Below are positions 1-10,217 of a DNA stretch of 34,052 nt, one piece after another (position 1 is the first letter of the stretch; each line of letters opens with the position of its first letter). The position numbers and the translations under genes are program-made. Origin of the DNA: Phytophthora quininea (Eukaryota > Oomycota > Peronosporomycetes > Peronosporales > Peronosporaceae); assembly GCA_011947345.1 (NCBI GenBank), contig JAAVTG010000022.1, forward strand, positions 1-34,052, in the 5' to 3' direction. The notes beneath the pieces are model-generated. The model saw only the letters and a list, made by a program, of their open reading frames with translations. It did no database searches and was not told the origin of the DNA.

Positions 1-2
1 TG

Positions 3-600
3 GCTGCGCGAGGAATATGGCGCTTCACGGCGCACGAGGCCTCGAAACAAACAGCCTACTTCTACGAAGAGGTGAGTAGTCTCAAGCGTAAAATGCCATC
101 ATGTTGGTCTGTAGCTAACGAACTTGATTGTCTTGCAGCATGAAGCTTCGTCGACGCATACGGTGGTTCGGACTTTCGGCCACAAGATCGAGACTGAGCA
201 TGCGAGCTTAGATTACCGCGTCGAGAACGTGATTGAGTGTCGCAAACGCGGAGACCGCATCATGATCCTGTCCCGCGGCCTTGCGAAGCCCATTAAGTTC
301 TCGGCGGCGCCTGTGAACGGCATCCGCTTCCATGAGAACGGGTGGCTTGTCGTCGAGAAGGCGTCGGCCCCCGACGGCTCGGCCAAGGGCAAGTGGGCGA
401 CCATCTCGTCGTGCATGGAGCTCACGCCCATCTTTGCAGACGACGCCCTGGACCAGGATTTTACGGTCGGCGCGCTTACGAATTTCGTGATCGACTCGTT
501 CCACCGCAACATACACGTGGGCGAGGACCTCGTGGCGGGCATCATGATGGACGAGGCCAAGAAGGTCGCCGCGCAGCCCGCGGGCCCGTCCTGGATATGA
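3..600 (+). CDS. 3' part of a coiled-coil/bZIP-like 'M96-type' family protein (5' end outside window)
   Basis: Only the C-terminal domain is present. The exon in the window ends at 71, a GT-AG intron runs 72-138, and the last exon is 139-600 with a TGA stop. The frame is open from position 3 and the splice is phase 0. The residues before the intron match the short linker that precedes the second intron in the other copies. The region after it carries the family blocks V-x-x-C-R-K-R-G-D-R-I, the G-W-L strand, S-S-C-M-E-L-T-P-I-F and G-A-L-T-N-F-V. The last block is shared almost word for word with the copy at 20012-21276 (GALTNFVV), so these two are close relatives. Unlike most copies it lacks a clear E-E-D-W-K ending (MMDEAKKV instead). 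The basic and coiled-coil parts lie upstream of the window. Function is unknown; it is assumed to be the same as for the other copies. Confidence 0.75.
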
Positions 601-1382
601 ATTGAGTCGATAATATACACATGTGCAATATAGACATTTTTCACTTCTTTGCTGGTCGAGCGGTAATGTGGAGTTGGCGGCAGGCGCCAGCATGGAGGAG
701 GTGGCGTGCCGCTCTGACTCATGTTGCCGTTGCAGAGAAAGCTGATCACGGACACTGCGCGGGAGTAATCGGCCCCTCACCATCATTCTGAAGCTTGTTG
801 CAAACTGGCAGGCGTCGCTGTTCGTCACGGAAAATCCGGTCAGGCCCAGTGTCAGGCGGGCGTTCCGCCTCCATGCTGTCTGTCTGGCCGCCTCATGTCG
901 ACCACGCCGTCCTCGGTGATATGCTACCCAGACTCGCGACTAGCTCTGTCCGCGCTTGCTTGGCGTCGGAGTTCAACGGACTCCGAGTGTATGTCGGCAG
1001 CGACCGTTGCGACGCGAACGAATTCGAACGACTTGAAGTGGCGGGTCTGAAGGTTGATGGTATCTCGTCACACGTGGCGTGTTTTCCTTCGCAGCCGCCG
1101 CTGCATCTCAGAGCTCGCCCGCCCTGGTGGGCAAGCTGCTGATGCTGTTGCCGCCGCGATGGTCCGCCCTTGCACCGCGGCGAGGGCGCAATCGTTGCAG
1201 CGGCGGGCGCGACGTGCCGCCTGGAGACCACACGCTGGGCGGGCTTTCGGTGGCCGTTGCCGTTTACGACGCCCCGTGATGACTTCACCGCAGGCGCGGC
1301 GTAAACGGGTGTCGTGTCTCGGGCGTTTGCGCGCACCCCGTCTATCATCGCGAGCGGCAAGTCTCGGTCACTCGTGTCAAAA
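601..1382. other. Intergenic stretch, no convincing gene
   Basis: About 780 bp between two family members. Open frames exist on both strands (for example 893-1426 minus and 795-1142 plus), but they are arginine-, serine- and alanine-rich, show no recognisable motif and overlap each other, as expected from GC-rich non-coding DNA. The last 50 bp hold the probable core promoter of the gene starting at 1432. Confidence 0.5.
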
Positions 1383-1398
1383 GGCCATTCCGCAATTC
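1383..1398 (+). promoter_or_regulatory. Oomycete Inr/FPR-like core promoter
   Basis: The 16 bases agree at about 13 positions with the oomycete initiator plus flanking promoter region, GCTCATTYYNCAWTTT (consensus from memory). It has an intact CATTCC core and a CAATT block and lies 34 bp upstream of the ATG at 1432, the usual close spacing in oomycetes. This supports that ATG over the longer open frame beginning at 1054. Confidence 0.5.
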
Positions 1399-1431
1399 TC
1401 TCTGCAAGCGACGCCCGCCACCACATGCCCT

Positions 1432-2890
1432 ATGAGCTTCTCGTATGTCACGGACGACTCGCCGCACCTGTCGGTGGACGACGTGCTCGGCCTTATTGAC
1501 TGGAAGGAGATCGAGATGGACATGACCAGTCCCGACGACGTCAGCCGCCCGCCCACGCGTCGTGCAGCAGCAATCGGCGGCGGGGCAAGTCCCCGCCAAG
1601 CCGAAGACGCCCGCTCGACGCACGCGCCCTCCGCGCCGCGTCAAGTCGGACAAAGGTGCACAGCCCGACGGCTGCCACCGCCGCAGTCAAACCCCCGCCA
1701 CCCCGGAGCCAAACCGCCAGCCAAGAAACGCATCCGGCGAGAAATCGTCGAGCTCAAATTCCTCCGCAGCAAAGTCGTCGAGCTGGAGGAAGAGCTGCGC
1801 GGACTGCAGTTGGGTCACGCACCGAACGGTATGGCGGGTGAGGGTCCCATTCCGATTGACGGACTGCTGCCCTCTGTATGGACGTCCATGGCCGGGCGCC
1901 AACTTAAGGACAGAATGCGCGCCGAGCGAGAGAACCAAGAGCTGCGCAACATGCTGCAGGACCAGCTCAAGATCGCGCAGGGTCTTGAGGACACTCTTAA
2001 GCAGCTGCCTCCCAATCAGGTGAGTCCCAGAAATTCCGGTCCACAGCTCATCGCCTGCTAATGGAGCAATGCTACAAACTAGTGCATCGGCGACCAGCCT
2101 GCGTCGATTCTACCGCCAGACATCTTTGGGCCCACAAGCGCAGACACGCTCGAAGTGAGTCTGGCCAACTTGGAGCAGTCGTATTTAACTGTGGACGCCA
2201 CGATCGCAGCCGAAGGAATGAGCAACCTCGCGATGGATAACCACGAGATCAAGGCCATCTTGCACCCGGTCTACGGCACCTGCATCCGATTCACTACGCG
2301 CGTTGGAATGCCCTTCAACTACGACATTACCAGTCGCGTCATGTGGAGGTTCGTCACTGATGAACTGCTCCACTCGATGGCCACATCGGTCAATGTAAGT
2401 ATGCTACTGCTGCTGCATCAAAGTCTGCATCTGACACACGCAATGCCATCTCCAGAAAATCTACACCAAGAGCGACATCCAAGCGCACTGCTTCGCCTTC
2501 CACCTCGACAGCATCCAACCCGAGCGAGACTACTGGCTCAACCAGGTCGTTCGGAAATACGAAGACGGAAATCGCACGGTCATTGTAGGCAGATCCACGA
2601 TCCATCCGTACGTGAAAGACATCAGCAGTCCGACAGGAGTATCGTTCATCGATGACGCCCGAGTCATCGTCCAGGACTGCAGCACGGAAGGTCGACCTCA
2701 GACGTGTGTTTCGGCATGCGTCTACTTGGTCCCTGATTTCGGCGACAGCAGCTCGGACGAAGCCGTCGGGATGAGCGAATTGTCCGAGTTTTTCGTCAAG
2801 TCTGCTTCTCCTCTCTTTCTGCGCTGCTGTGAGATGATCCGAGGGATATTGCGGCAAGAAGTGGAGCTCAGCACCTCCGTGTGTCTCTAA
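1432..2890 (+). CDS. Coiled-coil/bZIP-like M96-type family protein, three exons
   Basis: Exons 1432-2019, 2083-2394 and 2456-2890 join in phase 0 through GT-AG introns of 63 and 61 nt and give about 444 residues. The N-terminus is acidic. A long Pro/Arg/Ala-rich linker follows, then a basic patch (PAKKRIRRE, about residue 102 on), a coiled coil (ELKFLRSKVVELEEELRGL), a W-x-x-x-A-G-R-Q helix and a second coiled coil. Exons 2 and 3 hold the C-terminal domain with F-x-Y-D-I and M-W-R-F near the second intron. It diverges from the other copies: it lacks E-E-D-W-K and ends in a Cys-containing tail. The basic patch suggests nuclear location, and DNA binding or dimerisation is inferred only. The linker at 1560-1720 is also open in another frame, so a compensating indel pair there cannot be excluded. 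Confidence 0.75.
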
Positions 2891-2954
2891 AACTAGTGCG
2901 TAGCTCCCATGTAGTAAACCATCCGTGTATTATACCGCTATCAAGGAAATCGTC

Positions 2955-3775
2955 TCAGCCAGACACACCGTCATCGTCTCCAAAATTCCAGTCTTCTTCT
3001 TCACAAAGTAAACTGCTCATCGACTCGCTCAGATTTTGATTGTGCGACCCGCGCATCGAGTTGATGGATATCTGCAACGGCAAGTGCATCATTGACTCAG
3101 CTGCATTTTCGTAGAAGATGGGGATGATCTCCAAGTGCGTCTCCACCACAGTTCCTGTGGATTGTTGGATGGCGTCTTGACGAGCCATTCGCTGCAGTTT
3201 AATGCACCTCCGTTTTTCGTGTTGCATGTGTTGGAACTTGGAATCCACGAAACTCTACGATATCTGCATGCTTGACCCACACCTGCTTGGATATTGGTGT
3301 TATTGCAATCTCGTCAAGATATACAATTGTTCACTGAAATTGTCATGATCCGCAGTCGTTATTAGGATCCAGAATTCGCAGCAAATTGCAGCACCTGTGA
3401 ATGATCTAACTCAACAAGTGCCAACAAACTCGGCCATTTACTTGTTGATCTTCGCCATATCTATGCGAAATTGCCCAAAGAGCAGAGGACAACCCCTTGG
3501 GATCTCCATGAAAGTGGATGAGATCGCCGTGCTGCTGTTCAGCTCTCAATCGCTCATTAAACAATTGTCCCTCAGCGATGCTGCCCCACTCTGATAATTG
3601 TTACTGTTATTACGAGAAATATGGTGTCTTGCCGTAGAAGACGTCTTTTGCAGCTTCAGTTCTCAGTGGTTGTGGCAACTCGTGCACTTGCTGACGGTAA
3701 TGCGCCGCACACGTCTCTTGCTGCCGTAGTAAGCAAGGTTGGATCCGCTACTATCGACAGCACTCGAGGGATTTG
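2955..3775 (-). pseudogene. Decayed M96-type family gene
   Basis: On the minus strand the family's landmarks occur in order but in different frames. They are GSKRRVRRI (about 3730), a coiled-coil scrap QQVHELPQPL, EWGSIAEGQLFNERLRAEQQ (about 3590-3530), a remnant like the start of the C-terminal domain with NFSEQLYILTRLQ followed by a stop (about 3340-3300), then KHADIVEFRG, and TGTVVETHLEIIPIFYENAAES and LLCEEEDWNF near 2990. The segment between the N-P-S-R block and the W-V-x-x-A-D block is missing, at least three frame changes occur, and there is an in-frame stop. It sits directly downstream of, and in the same direction as, the intact copy at 3798-5057, and is closest to it and to the 5123 and 6404 copies. 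It is a true relic rather than an assembly artefact, because sequence is lost. Confidence 0.8.
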
Positions 3776-3797
3776 ACGGATCCGGGGAGTCGCCAAG

Positions 3798-5057
3798 CTA
3801 GTCGACAAACGTTGCCTTCCAATCTTCTTCCAGTAGCAGCCTGCCCATTGTATCCCAGACCAGGCGATTCATGGTGGTGTGTGATCTTCTCATTGAGTTG
3901 ATAAATTCTTCTAACTGCAGCGCCGGGTTAACTGCTGACTTGTGGAAAATTGGAGTCGTCTCGAAGTGCGTTTCCACCACTGTCGACGTCGATTGTCGCC
4001 CTGGACCCTGACGCGGCACGGCTCGAAGTTTGATCCACCCGCGCTTTTGGTACTGCAGTCCATGGAATTTGCACCGACCAAACTCCAACACGTCGGCGCG
4101 TTCCACCCAAACAAGAGCTATTTCACCTTCGCTCACGTACTTCCGACAGGTATATTTACCTGAAGTATTGGATGCAAAGTCTTCCAAATCCAGGCGAAGA
4201 GAGTATGAGCGTGTGAGCGTGTTCGACTACAGACACAGTAAAAGATGCATAGTGTTAAAACAACAACGAGAGCGCAATAAGGTGCAACATATACCAACGC
4301 ATCGAGAGAATGGCCCACTGAATGGTGGCTACCATGCTCTAGCTGAAAGAATCGCCAGTACGCCTTGGCTGCAACATCCAGAGCGAATGGAACCATCGTT
4401 CCGAAATGCATTTCAAAGCAAATGCCCACGGCAACATTTCGATCTCGAACAACAACGGTTTCTCCTCTCATCAGCCCGGCGTCAAAGTACAACGTTCTGC
4501 TCGGCTTCTGGTTTTGTTGCAATTGCAAATGCAACTTTGCCACAATGGCCAATTGTTGAGAGTAAACTTCATGGTCTGCAATCGCTGGAAGGTCCAAGAA
4601 AGCAAGATAATGCCCCTGCTGTTTGGCGTCCACTTGTAAATTCTACACATCCACTCGTTAGCGTTCACTCCCAACACCACAAAACTCTCACCTCTTCATC
4701 GTGGTATTTCTGCAGGAGCTTCCAAAGTTCCGTCGAGAGTTGAGCCAGCTGCGTGTGGGACTCCAGGAGCTCCTCACGTTGTTTTTCAGCTCGTAGTCGG
4801 TCCTTTAATTGACGCTCAGCGATATCGTTCCACACGGAGATATTTCTATCGAGGCCTCCAACTCCGCTGCAGCAGAGTCTGACTCCTGGTGAAGCTTTAA
4901 GCAGTGTGAGTCGCGTCAAAGTCAGCTTCAGGCCCTCTACTTGCAGCCGGAAGTGCGAGAGCTCCCTCTGGATGCGCCGAACGCGCTTCTTGTTGCCGAA
5001 TCTGGTCAGTTTTGAGCTATTCGTCGGCGAAGCGCTGCGTGGAAGAGCAGACGGCAT
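3798..5057 (-). CDS. M96-type family protein, intact, three exons
   Basis: Exons on the minus strand are 5057-4692, 4642-4295 and 4226-3798. The introns are 49 and 68 nt, both GT-AG and phase 0, and the product is about 380 residues. A basic block GNKKRVRRIQRE (about residues 21-32) is followed by a coiled coil with a degraded leucine heptad, the helix WNDIAERQLKDRLRAE and a second coiled coil ending at the first intron. The C-terminal domain has the motifs YSQQLAIVAKL, PSRTLYFDAGLM, LDVAAKAYWRFF, GKYTCRKYVSEG, LVWVERADVLEF, RGWIKLR, STVVETHFETTPIF and LLLEEDWK. The ATG at 5057 faces the ATG of the next gene at 5123, leaving only 65 bp between them. It is a good reference member because every frame is intact. 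Confidence 0.85.
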
Positions 5058-5122
5058 GTTGTGCGAGCGGTCAATGCAAAAGTGGATTCATCTCACGCAA
5101 TACACGACTGTTACATATTTTG
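5058..5122. promoter_or_regulatory. 65-bp divergent promoter between two family members
   Basis: The ATGs at 5057 (minus) and 5123 (plus) are separated by only 65 bp, and no other start fits either gene better. Both transcripts must start here or inside the opposite gene. I see no clear Inr/FPR match in either direction. The two flanking coding starts form an imperfect inverted repeat because both encode the R-V-R-R-I-Q-R-E-L block. Confidence 0.45.
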
Positions 5123-6344
5123 ATGACTATGGTCGCCACCAGCAAGACGCGAGTGCGACGCATCCAGCGAGAGCTCCCTCTGGTTCGACTGCAAGCGGAG
5201 GAGCTGGAGCTGACTCTGAAGCGATTGCAGCTGCAAGAGTCATGTGTAAGACCACACAGAGCCCTGACAAATAAGACACAGAACAATGCAATGTGGAGTG
5301 ACATTGCCGAGCGCCAGTTCCGAGACCGACTGCGAGCCGAAAAAGAGCGTGACAAGTTGGTAGCGTCGTGGAAGGAGTGGATGAAGATATCGACAGAGCT
5401 GCGGAACCTAACGAGCACGCTTGCAACTAGCCAAAGCGTGCGTGTTAATGAGCAAGCTCGCGACGTTTAGCTGACAAAGCTTTCATGTAGGAGATTGCTG
5501 CAGCCGTTGAATGCAAGAAGCTGCAATTCTGGGACTTTTCAGCACGCGAGGACGACGAGATTTTTGCAGACCAGTTGGCGAAGGTGGCGCGGTTGCGTCT
5601 GATACTTTTGCAACGACAGCGTCAACACCCGAGCAGATCGATCAACTTACTTGACACGGGTCTGTCGCTCGGGATGGACACTGTAAAGCCCGACCCCAGT
5701 GTTGATTCCGGGACTGTGTTGGAAGTACATTGTGGTGTATTGCTGCCGTTTAATCTGGATGTGGCCGCAAAGGCGTATTGGCGATACTTCCATTTCGACC
5801 ACGTCAATCCTGCTCACACATCCAACCGCACACCTGAGAGATCGGTACGTTTCGTGACCAATTCTTCCGATAACTTGTGCAGTATCGTACTAACAAATGC
5901 AGTGTAGGCAGATCTCTTTGCGCGATCGTTTTCGTTTCGAGCAGCCCAAGCGGAATCTGCGTCTGATGTGTGTGGTAGCTACACTGGGCGGAAATACGCG
6001 CACGACGGCGTCGTGATGATCGTTTGGCATGGCGTGTGGGGAGTGTCCGAGTTTGCTGGCGCAAAATTCAACGGGATGCAGCTTGTAAAACGGGGCAACA
6101 TCACGTTACGGCCAGTAGCTCACGAGGGTCAGCGATCCACGTCGACCGTGGTGGAAACGCACTTTGAAACAATTCCTGTCTTCCACGAGAGCGTTGAGAA
6201 CCAGGCGCAACAAGTCGAAGCTTTTGCCAACGCACTCGCTCGATCGTACCGCGAACAGAACAGCATTTTTGCCAGACAATCAGCCAAATGCTGGTGGAAG
6301 AGGATTGGAAGGCAATGAAAATTGGTCAAGTCTGTGACGTGTGA
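5123..6344 (+). CDS. M96-type family protein with a frame break just before the C-terminus
   Basis: Exons are 5123-5437, 5491-5844 and 5908 onward, with introns of 53 and 63 nt, phase 0. The start is a very short MTMVATSKTRVRRIQRE, lacking the acidic leader seen in other copies. The helix WSDIAERQFRDRLRAE, the EIFADQLAKVARL block, LDVAAKAYWRYF, GSYTGRKY, STVVETHFETIPVF and FARQ are all present. At about 6275-6287 the reading frame changes: as read the protein stops at 6318 with an unrelated tail (AKCWWKRIGRQ), whereas the next frame gives MLVEEDWKAM and stops at 6344. One base appears to be missing in a short A-run near 6277-6279. Only the last dozen residues are affected, so the protein may still work. 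The next family gene starts 60 bp downstream in the same direction. Confidence 0.75.
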
Positions 6345-6403
6345 AAAGGTTGTTACAAAAGACCAAAATTGGTCCCGAAAGTCGTAGTTTGACTTTGGAA
6401 GGG

Positions 6404-7706
6404 ATGCAAGCAGTTGGTTCCAAGCGTGGCGTCGAGAGCGTCCATGGCCTGACTAGAACTGGCAACAAGAGGCGCGTGCGTCGCATCCAGTTGGAGCTGC
6501 CTCTGTTTCGTCAGCAGGTCGCCGCGCTGGAGCTGCAGCTCAAGCGACTACAGCTGCAGAAGACGTCGCCAAGCCGTCGACGATTGCAAATAACCGGCGA
6601 CGCCCCGGGTAGGCAGAAAGGAGTGGGAGCTACATCGGTATGGAACGGAATAGCAGGACGTCAATTGAAGGAGCGACTGCGGGCGGAGAAACAGCAACAA
6701 CAGCTACTGGAGACGCGGTCGGAACTGGCCAAACTGGCAACAGAACTGTGCAAGTTGCTGCAGAAAGCAAGAGAAAACGAACAGGTAAATGACTAGATGC
6801 ATTGTCAAATTTAAGAATCTGGAGGTGATGAGAGCTTTTTTGCTTAGGAACTATCGACAGGGCTACAGACGGAGGAGTTGCGGTTTTATGAGCTCTCAAC
6901 GGCTACCGATGACGAGTTTTTCTCTCAGCAATTGACGAAGATGGCGAAATTGTATCTGAAGCTGCAGCAGCGTCAAATGAACCCGAGCAGGACAATGTAC
7001 TTTGATTCGGGCTTGATGATGGGTCAGGAAGTGGTGAAACAGAACTCGAGTATAACTGGAGGAATATTCCTTGAGGCCACGTATGGAACGCTGCTGCCGT
7101 TCACGTTGGATGTGGTCACGGAGGCGTACTGGAAGTTTACTCGTTTTGGCCCTGGAGACAACAATTGTATTCACCAAGACGTTGAAAGCTCCGTAAGTGT
7201 TAAGATAGTTTGTTTTTCTTCGAGAAGTGCTAAAAGGAAAAGAAAACTAACCGAAGTTTTTCTTGTAGGCAAACACATTTTCACGATCTTTCTTATTGAA
7301 AACTTCGTTTCAGGGCTCGACGACGTCCGTCCGAGGGAAATACACTTGCAAGAAATACGAAGAGAACGGCAGCGTGACGCTCGTTTGGAGCGGGACTTGG
7401 GATGTGTTCAACTTTGGTGGAGTCACGTTTCGCGGCATGCAGCTCCACAAACGTGGCTTCATGAAGCTCAAGCGTGTCGTTCACCAAGGAGCTGGGCAGC
7501 CTTCTACGTCAACCATGGTGGAGTCCCACTTCGAGACAATCCCCATCTTCCACGAGAGTGCTGATAACAAAGCCCAGCAGGTTGAAGACCTCGTCTCCGC
7601 ATTTTCTCGGTCATACACTGCCTTGAACGATGTATTTCGCCAAACGGTGAGCGAAATGCTGCTGGAGGCGGATTGGAAGGCGTCTTTTGGGAGTGGAATT
7701 TTCTAA
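6404..7706 (+). CDS. M96-type family protein, intact, three exons
   Basis: Exons are 6404-6784, 6848-7192 and 7269-7706, with introns of 63 and 76 nt, phase 0, giving about 387 residues. The upstream in-frame GTG at 6341 lies inside the 3' end of the previous gene, so the first ATG (6404) is preferred. Motifs in order are GNKRRVRRIQLE, a coiled coil, WNGIAGRQLKERLRAE, a glutamine-rich coiled coil, FFSQQLTKMAKLYLKLQQRQ, NPSRTMYFDSGLMMG, LLPFTLDVVTEAYWKF, GKYTCKKYEENG, LVWSGTWDVFNFGG, RGFMKLK, STMVESHFETIPIF and MLLEADWKASF. It is most similar to the copies at 3798-5057 and 5123-6344, so these three plus the relic at 2955 form a local subfamily. The 3' end faces the GH16 gene, with stops 33 bp apart. 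Confidence 0.85.
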
Positions 7707-7739
7707 ACAGCGACGTTTGTGGTTTATGCTGTTTAAAAA

Positions 7740-9929
7740 CTACACAAAGTTCGTGCTGTATGCACTTTTGTCGGTGGTGTCAACGTCACCCGCTGCCACT
7801 CCAGAAGGTGGAGCGTTTCGCTTCGCTTGTTCCATCTTGAAGGCGTGGGCACGCAGGTGTCGCTCTGCGTGCTTCTTCTCCTTGGCAGTCGAGTAAATGA
7901 TGACAACGAAGGTGACAACAATTGTCGCCACGGCAACGCCGATGGACAAGATCATGGGCGGACCATACTGATCGTCGTTTGTTTTCACGGTGGTGGTTTC
8001 GGTGCATCGAGGCCCAGTCCAAGTGTGAGAAGAGCATTCACATCGGCCTCTAGTGCAATGTCCCGTTCTCACGGATGAAGCGCCTGCTGATGCAATGGTA
8101 CAGTCAGCATCCGAGTTACACGACGCCTTGCCGGCCACTGCGATGACTTTATTGTCGTCGTCTTGATAATAGTCGATGTGATCTTCGATCCACTGCTTGG
8201 TCGGGTGCGTCGACGGGTCGCAGCCATAGGCCATCGTGGAGCCCTCTGAGAGGTCCTGGTACACGCGAATGTAGTCGACCTTCATTTTCATCGGGAAGGC
8301 ATCGCAAATGGCATTTGTAGTCTCGTCAGTGCCATCGCCGTAGCAACCTCCAGATCCGGCATTTGGTGGTTTCGAACCCCATGAACTTGACAACGCGACG
8401 TTGAAGATGACATACATGGGCTCCTCGATCATCAGTTTTCTTGGGTTCGTCTGAGCAGCATTTTGCGGAGGCTTTGTCAGGGTTTCGGCAGTGATCTCGT
8501 AGATTGGATGACCTTCGACTTCCCAGCGGACGTAGCCGTCATCACCAAGCACCCACTCGACGGAGTAAGTGACCCAATCCGTGTAGGCCGCCAAGTGAAT
8601 GCCCCAGTTCGATGACAATGCGTCCATTTGGTACATGAATTCAGACGCAGCGCTGGTTGAGCCTCCGGATTCCGTGCATTTTTCAGCTGTGTTGCCAGCG
8701 TTGCACAAGTACGCACCTGTGTACGCGTTCATTTTCGGGAAGCACGTGCCGTTTGTATTAACGCCCCAGTGTGCAGTTCCGTTGTCCCTGAAGCCGAGAT
8801 CCGCATTGACATCGAAAGATGCAGGACACAAGTCCATGGTGCAGGCGTTCTCGGTGATACCTTCCTCTAGCGAGGCGTTAATCTTGGAGAACGATTGAAT
8901 TTGGTCGCTTTCCTCTGCGCAGAGATTGTTGGCACCGTAGCGCATTCCTTGGTACCACGATTTGTGTCCTCGCAGCTTTTCGTAGTACGCCGTCGGGACG
9001 TCGGGGTTGTTGGCCCCAGTAGTTGTGCATCCATACGAATAGATGCAATAGGAAGCCACGCTGTCTGGGATCACCCGGAAGTCGTCTGGCATGCCAGGGC
9101 CCACCTGAATCGAGGAGGAGATTTCGGTGCCCCCGCCTTCCAGAATGTCGATTTCCGGTGCGCCACGTCCTTGGTTTGGATTCAAGCCGTGGCCTGGGTT
9201 GTCGTCGCATGCGCTGATCCGTTGGTTCTGCGAGTCGAACACTGTGTCGTTGCATTCGTTGTACGAGAATGGCCAAACGCGCGCGGTTGAACCGGTGAAA
9301 ATTGAACGGCCGAGGTTGCCGAACATCCAGATGCCAGGCCACGTTGGATAGAAGTCGATGGTCGTAGCTCGCGTGGATTTCGTCGCGCCTTTGAGGTCGG
9401 GATTTCCGGAATTCTTCCCAACAACTCCAGGAAGCTGAGCGCGCACAACGACCAGCCCGCCTTGGAAGCAATACTTGTTCCAGCCTTGCACCATGGCCGA
9501 GCGGTAGTAGAACGAGACGTCCTGGAAACCCGGAGGCGAGATGTAGTCGTTCCAGACCGTGATGTTTTGCTCGTGGATGTCGGACTCGATGTAGAAGTAG
9601 CAATTGCCGTCGTCGTCACACTCGGTCGATGTCATGTTGATGGCGTAGATCTCCAGCGCAGCGTTCACGCCGTCGGGCTTGTCCACTGCAGTCCACAAGT
9701 GGTCATCTCCTGCCGCGAATGTCCGGCCGACGGTGTTGAACTCGTCGCTCATCGTGAGATTCCAGGTCTCGCCCCGCGAAGACCTGTGCGTTTGGGCGCT
9801 TGTTGGAGTGGCGACATCTACCCACGGCAGGATCCCAGACTTGGTCGAGTAGGAAACACTTCCTGAAATCGGTGAAACCAGTATCGCAGCAGCGGCAGCA
9901 CCAGTTAAACTCTGTCGCGTTTGCAGCAT
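7740..9929 (-). CDS. KRE6/SKN1-like GH16 membrane protein (beta-glucan assembly)
   Basis: A single uninterrupted frame gives 729 residues from the ATG at 9929; the longer frame to 10010 begins at a non-ATG codon. An N-terminal alanine-rich hydrophobic stretch (about residues 8-22) looks like a signal peptide. The GH16 domain starts at TMSDEFNTVGRTF, a hallmark of the SKN1/KRE6 family, and continues with DFYPTWPGIWMFGNLGR. The catalytic box GAPEIDILEGGG follows, with E259, D261 and E264 as the expected nucleophile, helper and acid/base residues. Near the C-terminus come a Cys-rich EGF-like segment (CNSDADC...CECSSHTWTGPRC), one transmembrane helix (about 659-680) and a basic cytosolic tail. 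Predicted topology is type I, secretory pathway or plasma membrane. Fungal KRE6 proteins act in beta-1,6-glucan synthesis; a role in oomycete wall glucan is inferred. A truncated near-identical copy lies at 16237-17361. Confidence 0.9.
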   Translation of the reverse strand: MLQTRQSLTGAAAAAILVSPISGSVSYSTKSGILPWVDVATPTSAQTHRSSRGETWNLTMSDEFNTVGRTFAAGDDHLWTAVDKPDGVNAALEIYAINMTSTECDDDGNCYFYIESDIHEQNITVWNDYISPPGFQDVSFYYRSAMVQGWNKYCFQGGLVVVRAQLPGVVGKNSGNPDLKGATKSTRATTIDFYPTWPGIWMFGNLGRSIFTGSTARVWPFSYNECNDTVFDSQNQRISACDDNPGHGLNPNQGRGAPEIDILEGGGTEISSSIQVGPGMPDDFRVIPDSVASYCIYSYGCTTTGANNPDVPTAYYEKLRGHKSWYQGMRYGANNLCAEESDQIQSFSKINASLEEGITENACTMDLCPASFDVNADLGFRDNGTAHWGVNTNGTCFPKMNAYTGAYLCNAGNTAEKCTESGGSTSAASEFMYQMDALSSNWGIHLAAYTDWVTYSVEWVLGDDGYVRWEVEGHPIYEITAETLTKPPQNAAQTNPRKLMIEEPMYVIFNVALSSSWGSKPPNAGSGGCYGDGTDETTNAICDAFPMKMKVDYIRVYQDLSEGSTMAYGCDPSTHPTKQWIEDHIDYYQDDDNKVIAVAGKASCNSDADCTIASAGASSVRTGHCTRGRCECSSHTWTGPRCTETTTVKTNDDQYGPPMILSIGVAVATIVVTFVVIIYSTAKEKKHAERHLRAHAFKMEQAKRNAPPSGVAAGDVDTTDKSAYSTNFV

Positions 9930-10217
9930 TCTCGAGAATAGTTGGGACGATGGGGCGAAGTTTGCGCTCGATGACGTACAAATGAAAGTGCTATTCGTGC
10001 CATCGATCAATGGCCCCGTTGGGAGGGCGATCTCTTTGCGTCGAGTAATAGCGATTACCGGACGGGCTCATTGCATTTTGAAACCATGTGTTTAGTCTCA
10101 GCGCCAGACTCGTGGACTCTGTTGACGCCAAAACGCGAGAGAATAAACACCCGGCGCCCGTGTTCTCTCTCACGCACTTTGTCATCTACCGACGACTACA
10201 CGTGTACCGACGACTCA
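9930..10217. promoter_or_regulatory. Divergent promoter region between GH16 gene and family gene
   Basis: There are 288 bp between the ATG of the minus-strand GH16 gene and the ATG at 10218. It holds a GCTCATT-G-CATTTT element (10066-10079) that resembles the oomycete Inr but with shortened spacing, and CTCTCTCACGCACTTTG near 10164-10181. The same region is repeated at 17362-17649. Which element serves which gene cannot be decided by eye. Confidence 0.35.

Noticed and set aside
893..1426. Minus-strand frame of 177 codons upstream of the 1432 gene
   Set aside because: Ala/Arg/Ser-rich composition, no recognisable motif, no supporting promoter, and it runs through the promoter of the plus-strand gene.
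8878..9603. Long minus-strand frame (241 codons) and several plus-strand frames inside the GH16 gene
   Set aside because: They overlap the GH16 frame, which has clear family motifs. The alternatives are Arg/His-rich, lack motifs, and are repeated only because the DNA is duplicated at 16394-17051.
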